DNA of 64,000 nucleotides from Rhizobium sophoriradicis. GTDB lineage: Bacteria > Pseudomonadota > Alphaproteobacteria > Rhizobiales > Rhizobiaceae. A model generated the notes under the pieces. The model saw only the letters and a list, made by a program, of their open reading frames with translations. It searched no databases and was not told the origin of the DNA. Where the stretch lies: the NCBI RefSeq assembly GCF_003939025.1, contig NZ_RQIH01000003.1:186001-250000 (forward strand). Reading direction: 5' to 3'. Below, in pieces: positions 24,336-32,213 of this stretch (position 1 is the stretch's first letter; each line of letters opens with the position of its first letter). The position numbers and the translations under genes were made by a program.

Positions 24336-24971
24336 TCATTTCCTCGGCGCCGGCGCATTCTCCTGAAAAGCCGGTAACGCCTCCAGCCTGCCGACAATCT
24401 CGGCGATGTTCGGCCACCGCGCGAGATCGAACCCCATGCGCCTGGCGCTGATCGCCTGCGGGAAGAGGAATATGTCGGCAATGCCAGGCTGATCGGAGAC
24501 CGCGAACGCCCCACGCCTGCGGCTGGCAATCATCGTCTCCACAGCGGCCATTCCTTCGCCGACCCAGTGACGGCCCCATGCCGCAATCGAGTCGGCATCA
24601 GCTTTGAAGGCGGTTTTGAGATGCAGGCCGATCCGCGGCGGCAGCAGCGCATGGATTTCGGCCGCGATCGCAAGCGCGATGGACCGCGCCTGCGCCCTGT
24701 CTTCCGCCGTGTCGGGCAGCAGCGGCGGTTCAGGCTGGATCTCATCGAGATATTCGATGATGGCCAGCGACTGGGTGACGAGGACGCCGCCGTCGGTGAG
24801 CAGGGCCGGCACCAGCCCCTGAGGATTGACGCTGCGGTATCCGGCCTGCCGGCTTTCTGCCTCCTCGCCGAGAATGGTGACCGGCAACGCCTCCGCCGTC
24901 AGCCCCTTCAGGGCGAGGGCAATCCGGACCCTCGATGTCGCCGAGGAAATTTCGTTCTGGTAAAGCTTCAT
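24336..24971 (-). CDS. maiA: zeta-class glutathione transferase, maleylacetoacetate isomerase type
   Basis: The 211-residue product has an N-terminal thioredoxin-like domain with SSATSRVRIAL (the zeta-class S-S/A-x-S-x-R-V-R active-site region), NPQGLVPALL, QSLAIIEYLDE, and a helical C-terminal domain with DIFLFPQ. Maleylacetoacetate isomerase acts in tyrosine/homogentisate breakdown. None of the other genes of that path are nearby, so a different glutathione-dependent substrate is possible. Its ATG overlaps the stop of a 57-residue gene upstream. With ohr further upstream on the same strand this suggests an oxidative or electrophile stress unit. Confidence 0.82.
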   Translation of the reverse strand: MKLYQNEISSATSRVRIALALKGLTAEALPVTILGEEAESRQAGYRSVNPQGLVPALLTDGGVLVTQSLAIIEYLDEIQPEPPLLPDTAEDRAQARSIALAIAAEIHALLPPRIGLHLKTAFKADADSIAAWGRHWVGEGMAAVETMIASRRRGAFAVSDQPGIADIFLFPQAISARRMGFDLARWPNIAEIVGRLEALPAFQENAPAPRK

Positions 24972-25141
24972 TGTCTTTCTCCCTTATGGTCGCGGAGGAG
25001 CGGCAACCCCTCCGCGGAAGACGCGGCCGATGCCGCCGTCACAAGGCCCGCGAGGGGCGAAGGCTCCTGCGAGCGTATGTCGTAAATGCAGGGCGCGGCA
25101 AACACCGCCGCTCCCAGAACGCAGACGATCATCAATCTCAT
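24968..25141 (-). CDS. 57-residue small protein with hydrophobic N-terminus, coupled to the GST gene
   Basis: From the ATG at 25141 the minus strand encodes MRLMIVCVLGAAVFAAP, then CIYDIRSQEPSP and ASAASSAEGLPLL, to a TGA at 24968-24970. A strong ribosome site, GGAGGATTTC, directly precedes the ATG. The stop overlaps the start of the GST gene in an ATGA arrangement. The N-terminus looks like a signal peptide or single membrane anchor, with Cys18 near a possible cleavage site. No family is recognised. The ribosome site, overlap and operon position support a real gene rather than chance. Confidence 0.6.
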   Translation of the reverse strand: MRLMIVCVLGAAVFAAPCIYDIRSQEPSPLAGLVTAASAASSAEGLPLLRDHKGERQ

Positions 25142-25198
25142 GAAATCCTCCAGCGGCGAGGCCCGACAGCCTCGCCCTGTTCCTTCGGCGTCTGCCGG

Positions 25199-25615
25199 TC
25201 AGGCAATGCTCAGCTCCACATGGATATTGCCGCGTGTCGCCTTCGAATAGGGGCAGGTCCGGTGCGCCTCGTCGACAAGCGCCTTCGCGACATCCGCTTC
25301 GATGCCGGGCAGTCTGACCTTGAGACGGGCTTGCAGGAAATAGTCGCCCTCCGTCGTTCCGAGATCGACTTCGGCGTTCACAGCCGTATCAGTGGGTAGC
25401 CTGATCTTCAGCTTGCCGGCGGCAATGCCGATCGCGCCGATGAAGCAGGCAGACCAGCCTGCGGCGAAGAGCTGTTCGGGATTGGTACCGGGCCGCGCGC
25501 TGCCGGGAGGAGAGAGCTTGATGTCGAGCTGCCCGTCATCGCTTTGCGAAGCGCCGTCGCGCCCGCCTGTCGTGCGGGTCTTGCCGGTGTAGAGAACTTT
25601 TTCGATCTTTGTCAT
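25199..25615 (-). CDS. ohr: organic hydroperoxide resistance protein Ohr (OsmC family)
   Basis: This thiol peroxidase reduces organic and fatty-acid hydroperoxides. The 138-residue product is full length for Ohr, with the first redox Cys in GWSACFIGAI and the second in HRTCPYSKATRG, plus the conserved Arg-Asp surroundings (GRDGASQSDDGQLD). It heads the minus-strand unit with the 57-residue gene and the GST. An OhrR regulator is not in the window, and no clear OhrR palindrome was fixed in the 185 bases upstream. Confidence 0.93.
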   Translation of the reverse strand: MTKIEKVLYTGKTRTTGGRDGASQSDDGQLDIKLSPPGSARPGTNPEQLFAAGWSACFIGAIGIAAGKLKIRLPTDTAVNAEVDLGTTEGDYFLQARLKVRLPGIEADVAKALVDEAHRTCPYSKATRGNIHVELSIA

Positions 25616-25800
25616 TGAACACTCCGTATATGGGCGCCGTAAGCGAGGAGATCGCTGCTGCGGCCGGGTTGACGAAGTGAGTTTTGACCGGCCGATATAT
25701 CCTGCATGTTTCCGAAATCGGCTGAAATGTCACAAAACGTAGCTTCCGGTATCGGAGACATCTTTTCGTACAAACTGCCGGAAAATCCCGGCGTCCAAAA

Positions 25801-27123
25801 TCACCGAAGGGTAACTTCCGCCGCCAGTCCGCCGCCGGGCCGATTGTAGAGCCTGAGCGAGCCGCCGAGCTTCGCCGTCAGCTGCTGGGCGATCGCAAGA
25901 CCGAGGCCCGTGCCGCCGGTCTCGCGGTTGCGGGATTGCTCGAGCCGGAAGAACGGCTGCATGGCGGCTTCCAGCATGTCATCAGGAATCCCCGGCCCGC
26001 GATCCATGACTGAAATGACGACCGCCTTCTCCGCGTTATGCTCGACGGTGATCTCGGCGGAGCCCGCAAACTTCAGGGCATTGTCGATGAAGTTCGACAG
26101 TATCCGGCGCAGGGCATGCGGTCTGGTGAAGGCGGCGCCCTCAACCAGCCCAGTGACCGTGACGGACTTTCCGGTGTCCTGATAGTCATAGGCTATGCTG
26201 TCGATAAAAGAGGCGAGATCGATGCGGGCATTCTTTTCGCCGCTCCCGTGAGCGCTGCGCGCATAGGCGATGCCGTCCTGGACGAGGCGCTGGATCTCGG
26301 CAAGGTCGCGCACCAGCTTCTCCTTCTCGGGCGAATCCTCCGCCATGTCGGCCCGCAGCCGCATGCGAGTGATCGGTGTCTGCAGGTCATGCGAGATCGC
26401 CGCCAGGATCTGCACACGCTCCTCGAGGTAGTGGGCGATCCTCTCCCGCATCGCGTTGAAAGCTCGCGCCGCATGCGCAACCTCGCTTGGCCCCGCCTCG
26501 CTCAAATCAGGACCGTTCTTGTCGGGGTCGAGGGCATCAGCGGCCGCGGCAAGCTCGCCGAGCGGCCGGATCGCCTGGCGGACAGCAAACCAGGTACAGA
26601 GGACGAGCAGCGCCATCTGGACGGCAAAGACATAGGGTAGCCATTCCGCGATCGGCATGACGCCCCTCGGCGTCACATCGATGGTGAGCGGGCTGCCGTC
26701 GCTCAGCGTCAGATGTGCCTGCAGCCGGTTGACTTCGCCCGGTATCCGTTCAATGCGGATCGGGAAGCGGTGCCCGACGGCCGCCTCTATCTTTCCTGCG
26801 ATCTCCCTGCCCTTGCTGGAGGCGTCGGGCACGCCGGCCAAACCGGGCCCGAGTTCGAAACGATAGTTGCCGCGGCTCAGCCAGTCCACAAGGTCACCGC
26901 GCTCGGTTGCCGGGAGTCGGTCGAGAACGGCAATCGATGTTGCAACATCGTTCTCCAGCGTGCCGAGCATTACCGCCTTGGCCGACATGTAGCGCTCCAT
27001 GTAGAGAACGCTGAAGGAAAGCCCGTAGGCGAAGGCCAGGCCGATCAGCAGGATGAGAAAAATCCTCGATCGCAGTGTTCTCGGCCACATCAGGCCCGGC
27101 AGCATGGCGATCGCACTCCTCAT
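25801..27123 (-). CDS. membrane sensor histidine kinase (EnvZ/OmpR-type pair)
   Basis: The 440-residue kinase has membrane segments at about 19-40 and 160-182, a periplasmic sensor of about 120 residues, a HAMP region (RQAIRPLGELAAAADAL), and H245 in AAISHDLQTPITRMR. N-box NFIDNALKFAG, DRGPGIP and TGLGLAI follow. The ATG at 27123 overlaps the stop of the response regulator gene by 4 bases (ATGA), fixing the start. The stimulus is unknown. The nearby hydrolase and DipZ-like genes could be targets, but nothing proves it. Confidence 0.93.
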   Translation of the reverse strand: MRSAIAMLPGLMWPRTLRSRIFLILLIGLAFAYGLSFSVLYMERYMSAKAVMLGTLENDVATSIAVLDRLPATERGDLVDWLSRGNYRFELGPGLAGVPDASSKGREIAGKIEAAVGHRFPIRIERIPGEVNRLQAHLTLSDGSPLTIDVTPRGVMPIAEWLPYVFAVQMALLVLCTWFAVRQAIRPLGELAAAADALDPDKNGPDLSEAGPSEVAHAARAFNAMRERIAHYLEERVQILAAISHDLQTPITRMRLRADMAEDSPEKEKLVRDLAEIQRLVQDGIAYARSAHGSGEKNARIDLASFIDSIAYDYQDTGKSVTVTGLVEGAAFTRPHALRRILSNFIDNALKFAGSAEITVEHNAEKAVVISVMDRGPGIPDDMLEAAMQPFFRLEQSRNRETGGTGLGLAIAQQLTAKLGGSLRLYNRPGGGLAAEVTLR

Positions 27124-27860
27124 TGGCGCGGCTCCGAAATTTCGACCGGAACCGAGAAGACATAGCCTTCGCTGCGCACCGTCTTGATGTAGGTCGGCTC
27201 GCGCGCATCGTCTCCCAGCCGCTGCCGCAGGCGGCTCACCAACAGATCGATCGAGCGATCGAAGAGCTCGGCGTCGCGCCCCTGCGTCAGGCTCAGAAGC
27301 TGATCGCGGTTGAGCACCCGCTGCGGATGGTCGATGAAAACACGCAGCAGGCGGTATTCGGCGCCGCTCAGCGCAATCGCCGTCCCTTCCTTGTCCAGGA
27401 GGTGGCGCGCAACCGTGTCGAGCCGCCAGTCGCCGAATGTCAACAATTGTCCCGCCTCGCTGATCTGCAGGTTGGGCGGCAGCATGCGCGTGCGGCGCAG
27501 CACTGCTTTGATGCGGGCCAGCAGCTCGCGCGCTGCGAACGGCTTGGCGAGATAGTCGTCGGCGCCCATCTCCAGCCCGAGGATCCTGTCCATCTCGTCG
27601 GTGCGGGCTGTCAGCATCAGGATCGGGATCGCCTTGTGCCGCCCGCCGCGCAGTTCGCGGCACAGCACCAGACCGTCATCGCCGGGCATCATCACGTCGA
27701 GCACGATCAGATCGACGGCATTGGCGTCCAGAAAACTGCGCATCTGGCGCCCGTCCGCGGCAACGCTGGTCCTGAGGCCATTCTTCTGCAGATAGCCCGA
27801 GACCAGCTCGCGGATTTCACGATCGTCGTCGACGATCAGGATATGATCGACATGATCCAT
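27120..27860 (-). CDS. OmpR/PhoB-family response regulator
   Basis: The 246-residue product has a receiver domain with IVDDD near the N-terminus, phospho-acceptor D55 in VLDVMMPG, and LAKPF at the end. It is followed by a winged-helix DNA-binding domain (VFIDHPQRVLNRDQLL, SRLRQRLGDDAREPTYIKTVR, GYVF). It is the first gene of a two-gene operon with its kinase, coupled by an ATGA overlap. Confidence 0.95.
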   Translation of the reverse strand: MDHVDHILIVDDDREIRELVSGYLQKNGLRTSVAADGRQMRSFLDANAVDLIVLDVMMPGDDGLVLCRELRGGRHKAIPILMLTARTDEMDRILGLEMGADDYLAKPFAARELLARIKAVLRRTRMLPPNLQISEAGQLLTFGDWRLDTVARHLLDKEGTAIALSGAEYRLLRVFIDHPQRVLNRDQLLSLTQGRDAELFDRSIDLLVSRLRQRLGDDAREPTYIKTVRSEGYVFSVPVEISEPRQ

Positions 27861-27987
27861 ATTTGCTTATTCCTCAACGATATGGCCGCGCCCGCCGCCT
27901 CAGCCATGATGCCGAAGCGACAGACGCGACCTACGCATATTCCGCCAGTCGGAGCAACGAGGCTCTGCGGCTTGATGCCGCCTCTAA

Positions 27988-28060
27988 GCATGTCGCGCAA
28001 AAGTGTGCTGCGGTTTTGCGTTGACGACATGCGAGAAAATAAAGACCTAAAGCGCGGGAA
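27988..28060. repeat. GCATGTCG-CGACATGC rhizobial palindrome, copy 1
   Basis: GCATGTCG (27988-27995) pairs with CGACATGC (28025-28032) around CGCAAAAGTGTGCTGCGG and TTTTGCGTTGA. The flank AAAATAAAGACCTAAAGCGC follows. A diverged copy lies at 45236-45290. The element has no coding sense and fits the small palindromic repeats scattered in Rhizobium genomes. Confidence 0.7.
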
Positions 28061-28086
28061 GCGAATCTGACAGATCGCGAAGTGCT

Positions 28087-29139
28087 TTAGAAGCGATCGA
28101 CGTCGATCACGGCTTGCGCAAAGGCCTGCGGCGCCTCCTGCGGCAGGTTATGGCCGATGCCGCCACCGATCGTGCGATGCTCGTATCTGCCGGAGAACTT
28201 TGCGGCATAGGCGGAGGGCTCCGGATGCGGCGCTCCGTTTGCATCACCCTCCATGGTGATCGTCGGCACCGAAATCATCGGCAAGACGGCCAGCTTCTTC
28301 TCATAGGCGTCGTACTTGGCCTCGCCTTCGACGAGCCCCAGGCGCCAGCGATAATTGTGAATGACGATGTCGACATGGTCGGGATTGTCGAAGGCGGCAG
28401 CGGATCGGTCGAAGGTCGCATCGTCGAAATTCCACTTCGGCGAGGCCGTCTGCCAGATGAGCTTTGCGAAATCATGGGTGTTGCTGGCATAGCCCAGCCG
28501 GCCGCGCTCGGTGGCGAAGTAGAACTGGTACCACCAGGCAAGCTCGGCCTTCGGCGGCAGCGGCTTCTTGTTGGCTTTCTGGCTGCCGATCAGGTAGCCG
28601 CTGACCGATACCATCGCCTTGCACCGCTCCGGCCAGAGCGCGGCCATGATATTGGCGGTCCGCCCGCCCCAATCGTAGCCGGCAATCACCGCCTTTTCGA
28701 TGTTGAGCGCGTCGAGCAGGGCGATCATATCGGCGGCGAGTGCCGAAGGCTGGCCGTTTCGAGGCGTCTTGTCATCGAGGAAACGCGTCGTGCCGTAGCC
28801 GCGCAGATAAGGTATGATCACCCGGTAGCCGGCCGACGCAAGCAGCGGCGCGACGTCGACGAAACTATAGATGTCATAGGGCCAGCCGTGCAGCAGCAGG
28901 ACAACAGGACCGTCCGCCTTGCCGGCCTCGGCATAGCCGATATCGAGCACGTCGGTCTTGATCTGCTTCAGCGCTTCGAAGGACGTATGGGTTCCGGCCT
29001 TCATATCAGGCAAGGACGCGGGCGAAGCCGGCGACGGCTGGGCAGAGACCGCGCCTGCTACGCCGAATTCCACTGCCGCAAGGGCGATGGCTGTCATGCC
29101 GAAGAAGCGGCGGCGGTGGTGGTTGATTTGCTCGGACAT
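28087..29139 (-). CDS. Tat-exported alpha/beta hydrolase (epoxide-hydrolase/dehalogenase-like)
   Basis: The 350-residue product begins with a twin-arginine signal (NHHRRRFFGM, then a hydrophobic stretch ending near VSAQPS). It contains an alpha/beta-hydrolase fold: LLLHGWPYDIYSF (oxyanion HGWP), IPYLRGYGTTRF, and the nucleophile elbow VIAGYDWGGRTA with Asp as nucleophile. His in IGGGIGHNLPQEAPQ completes the triad. G-x-D-x-G with Asp is typical of epoxide hydrolases and haloalkane dehalogenases. The substrate is unknown. It is divergent from the DipZ-like gene across a 356-base gap. Confidence 0.88.
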   Translation of the reverse strand: MSEQINHHRRRFFGMTAIALAAVEFGVAGAVSAQPSPASPASLPDMKAGTHTSFEALKQIKTDVLDIGYAEAGKADGPVVLLLHGWPYDIYSFVDVAPLLASAGYRVIIPYLRGYGTTRFLDDKTPRNGQPSALAADMIALLDALNIEKAVIAGYDWGGRTANIMAALWPERCKAMVSVSGYLIGSQKANKKPLPPKAELAWWYQFYFATERGRLGYASNTHDFAKLIWQTASPKWNFDDATFDRSAAAFDNPDHVDIVIHNYRWRLGLVEGEAKYDAYEKKLAVLPMISVPTITMEGDANGAPHPEPSAYAAKFSGRYEHRTIGGGIGHNLPQEAPQAFAQAVIDVDRF

Positions 29140-29495
29140 CGGACTCTCCTGTCGAATGGATCACGGTGCTCAGAAGACGTTCGGCTTGTATCGCCCGTAT
29201 GTCGCAAAGGCGCGGTTTTTGAATACGAATGTAGACTCCGCCCTGTCAGATACACTCTGATACAATCGCGTTGACTGCGCAGAGCATCGCGGGTCCGCCT
29301 CGACTATTTTGCCGCCGCTTCTGCGGATGAGGCAGTATGTTTTCTTTTGTATCGCTCCTGCCCCAGCGCAATAGTTTGGTACATTTTCCCGCCAAACCAG
29401 ACACATCGGAGATACCTCCGCCCAGCTACATCGCGCCGTTGCTGGTTCAGGCCCATCGCCGTCCAGAGTCCGATCAATCGGTTTCAGAGGAAACG
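29140..29495. other. gene-free divergent region before hydrolase and DipZ-like gene
   Basis: These 356 bases separate two divergent genes whose products act outside the cytoplasm. Open frames reaching into it from the DipZ-like gene lack a ribosome site. No clear operator palindrome or terminator was found. TTGACT near 29270 could be a -35 element but no matching -10 was fixed. Confidence 0.4.
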
Positions 29496-31274
29496 ATGAT
29501 GACACTTCTGATCATTGCCTATCTCGGAGGCGTGCTGACCATCCTCAGCCCCTGCATCCTCCCCATCCTCCCCTTCGTCTTCGCCCGCGCCGGCCAGCCC
29601 TTCGTCAAAAGCAGGCTGCCGATGCTGACGGGCATGGCCGCCACTTTCGCGCTCGTTGCCACCCTTGCCGCGGTCGGCGGCAGCTGGGCCATCCGCGCCA
29701 ATGAATATGGCCGCCTTGCCGCCATCGTCCTGCTTGCTCTCTTCGGCGTGAGCCTGCTTTCGCCTCGCTTTGCCAGCACCCTTGCCCGTCCGATCGTCGA
29801 TCTGGGAAATAACCTCGTGAACGCCAGCGGCGGCGGACGCACGGCGCCGACGGTCCGGAGCGCCCTCATTCTCGGCGTTGCCACCGGCTTGCTCTGGGCG
29901 CCTTGCGCCGGGCCGATCCTCGGCCTCGTGCTGACGGGTGCTGCCTTGCAGGGCGCCAACCTTGAGACCAGCTTCCTGCTCGCTGCCTATGCAGCCGGTG
30001 CCGCGACCTCCCTTGCCGTCGCCTTGTCGGTCGGCGGAAAGATATTTGCCGCCATGAAGCGTTCGCTCGGTCTTGGTGATCGCATTCGCCAGGTGCTCGG
30101 CGCTGCCGTGCTCGCCGGTGTCGCCATCATTGCCCTCGGGCTCGACACCAGCCTGCTGTCCCGCCTCTCCTATGCCAGCACCGCATCTCTGGAACAGGCC
30201 GTGCTCCACCGGCTGCATGCAAAGGAGCTCGCCGCTGCACCCTCCGAACTCGCAAGCAACGACGCGACGATCGTCGCGGCCGATGCGAAGAAGCCTTTCC
30301 GCAGCGATCTGCCGGTCGAGGGTTATGCGCCCTCGCTCAACGGCGCAGTCGAATGGCTGAACTCCAAGCCCCTGACCACCGAAGAGCTGCCTGGCAAGGT
30401 CGTTCTCGTCGACTTCTGGACCTATTCCTGCATCAACTGCATTCGCACGATCCCCTACACCAAGGCCTGGGCGGAAAAATATGCCGATCAAGGTCTCGTA
30501 GTGATCGGCGTCCACGCCCCGGAATTCGCTTTCGAAAAGAAGATCGACAACGTCAAAAGCGCAATCGATGACTTCAAGATCGGCTATCCCGTTGCCGTCG
30601 ACAACGACTACAAGATCTGGCGCGCCTTCGAGAACAGCTACTGGCCAGCCGCCTACCTGATCGATGCCAAGGGCCAGATCCGCTACCACCACTTCGGCGA
30701 AGGCAATTACGGCAGGACCGAGAAGGCCATTCAGGACCTGCTGCGCGAAGCCGGAAGTGAAATGACCGCCAGCGCGCCGGTCACCCCCGATGCAAAGGGC
30801 GTGGAAGCCGGTCCCGATCTCGGCAACATCCGCTCCGGCGAGACCTATCTCGGCTACGAGCAGGCGACGAACTTCAGCTCACCCGAGGGGCTGCAGGCAG
30901 ATGCTCCGCAGAACTACTCGATCAGCAAGCCGAGCCTCAATGGCTGGGGCCTGTCGGGAACCTGGACCGTTGGTAAGGATCAGGCAACGCTCGATCAGGC
31001 AGGCGGTGGCATCACCTATCGCTTCAGCGCCCGTGACCTGCATCTGGTTCTCGGACCCGGCGATGAAGCTAAACCGGTCCGTTTCCAGGTGAAGATCGAC
31101 GGCAAGTCTCCGGGCCCGGACCACGGCTCCGACATCGATGCCGACGGCAACGGCGCGGTCACCGCGACGCGTCTTTACCAGCTCGTGCGGCAGTCGGGCA
31201 CCGTCGCTGCCCGCAACTTCGAGATCCGCTTCCTCGATCCCGGCGTCCAGGCCTACGCCTTCACGTTCGGCTGA
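29496..31274 (+). CDS. DipZ-like fusion: CcdA membrane domain plus thioredoxin plus C-terminal beta domain
   Basis: The 592-residue protein starts with a CcdA-type electron-transfer membrane domain (about 1-250) carrying Cys in SPCILPILPF and in LLWAPCAGPILG. A TlpA-like thioredoxin domain follows (about 280-420) with the redox pair WTYSCINCIR near residue 312 and FENSYWPAAYLID. A C-terminal domain of about 160 residues (LGYEQATNFSSPEG) matches the extra domain of DipZ proteins. It should carry reducing power from cytoplasm to periplasm. The start is fixed by AGAGGAAACG before ATG-ATG. A secreted hydrolase gene follows after 53 bases. Confidence 0.9.
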   Translation: MMTLLIIAYLGGVLTILSPCILPILPFVFARAGQPFVKSRLPMLTGMAATFALVATLAAVGGSWAIRANEYGRLAAIVLLALFGVSLLSPRFASTLARPIVDLGNNLVNASGGGRTAPTVRSALILGVATGLLWAPCAGPILGLVLTGAALQGANLETSFLLAAYAAGAATSLAVALSVGGKIFAAMKRSLGLGDRIRQVLGAAVLAGVAIIALGLDTSLLSRLSYASTASLEQAVLHRLHAKELAAAPSELASNDATIVAADAKKPFRSDLPVEGYAPSLNGAVEWLNSKPLTTEELPGKVVLVDFWTYSCINCIRTIPYTKAWAEKYADQGLVVIGVHAPEFAFEKKIDNVKSAIDDFKIGYPVAVDNDYKIWRAFENSYWPAAYLIDAKGQIRYHHFGEGNYGRTEKAIQDLLREAGSEMTASAPVTPDAKGVEAGPDLGNIRSGETYLGYEQATNFSSPEGLQADAPQNYSISKPSLNGWGLSGTWTVGKDQATLDQAGGGITYRFSARDLHLVLGPGDEAKPVRFQVKIDGKSPGPDHGSDIDADGNGAVTATRLYQLVRQSGTVAARNFEIRFLDPGVQAYAFTFG

Positions 31275-31327
31275 CCCGACACCGTTCCATTTCAAGACCT
31301 TCAACATCGACCACAAGGAGTAAACCC

Positions 31328-32086
31328 ATGAACAAGCATCTGACTTTCATCGCAGCCCTTGCCTTTGCCACCGCCGGGATCGCATTTGCAGCCGAGGCTG
31401 CCTCGGTCAAGAACATCGTGATCGTCCACGGCGCGCTGGCCGACGGCTCGGGCTGGCGCAAGGCGACAGAGATCCTCGAAAGGCGCGGCTTCAACGTCAC
31501 AATCGTCCAGGAACCCCTCACCTCTCTCGAAGACGACGTAGCGGCGACGAAACGGGTTCTCGACCTCCAGGAAGGACCGTCCCTGCTCGTCGGCCACAGC
31601 TATGGCGGCATGGTGATCACCGAGGCCGGCAACGATCCTCATGTCGCCGGCCTCGTCTATGTCGCCGCGTTCCAGCCCGACCAGGGCGAAAGCCTGCTGA
31701 GCCTCGCCAGCTCGAAGCCGGCCGGCAGCATGGACATCAAGGAGACGAAGGATGGCAAATACCTCTATCTCGACCCCGCGGCTTTTGCGGCGGATTTCGC
31801 AGCCGACCTTCCGAAAGCCGAGACCGATTTCCTGGCAAAGTCGCAAGTCCTCGCCTCAAAGCAAGCCTTCGCAGCCAAGATCGCGGAACCCGCATGGCGC
31901 ACGAAGCCCAGCTGGTCGATTGTCGCCACCGAGGACCGCTCCATCAACCCCGAACTGGAGCGTGATATGGCCAAACGCGCCGGCAGCGAAGTGACGGAGA
32001 TCAAGTCCAGCCACGCCGTCTTCGCATCCCAACCGGAAAAAGTTGCCGACGTCATCGAAAAGGCGGCCAGAAAAGCCGGCGAGTAG
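31328..32086 (+). CDS. secreted alpha/beta hydrolase (EstC-like esterase)
   Basis: The 252-residue protein has a Sec signal peptide (KHLTFIAALAFATAGIAFA) and an alpha/beta-hydrolase core: IVIVHGALADGSGWRKA, nucleophile elbow VGHSYGGMV with Ser, and the late His in SSHAVFASQPEKV. The short form with little cap domain resembles plant methyl-salicylate-esterase-like and EstC proteins. AAGGAGTAAACCC precedes the ATG. It follows the DipZ-like gene on the same strand. A bidirectional terminator lies between it and the OmpA-type gene. Confidence 0.87.
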   Translation: MNKHLTFIAALAFATAGIAFAAEAASVKNIVIVHGALADGSGWRKATEILERRGFNVTIVQEPLTSLEDDVAATKRVLDLQEGPSLLVGHSYGGMVITEAGNDPHVAGLVYVAAFQPDQGESLLSLASSKPAGSMDIKETKDGKYLYLDPAAFAADFAADLPKAETDFLAKSQVLASKQAFAAKIAEPAWRTKPSWSIVATEDRSINPELERDMAKRAGSEVTEIKSSHAVFASQPEKVADVIEKAARKAGE

Positions 32087-32177
32087 AACCGGCAGTATGG
32101 GGCGGCAGGTGCTCGAAGCCCGCATGCCGTCCCTATCCAACTTTTGTCCCCATAGAGTGTGGGACAGCCAGTCCAGT

Positions 32178-32207
32178 TTGCCCCTCTCGACGAATGGAGA
32201 GGGGCAA
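32178..32207. terminator. bidirectional terminator-like hairpin, 11-bp stem
   Basis: TTGCCCCTCTC and GAGAGGGGCAA pair perfectly around the 8-base loop GACGAATG. It lies between the convergent ends of the hydrolase gene and the OmpA-domain gene, 6 bases from the latter. U-tracts are short, so efficiency is uncertain. Confidence 0.6.
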
Positions 32208-32213
32208 CATCGT

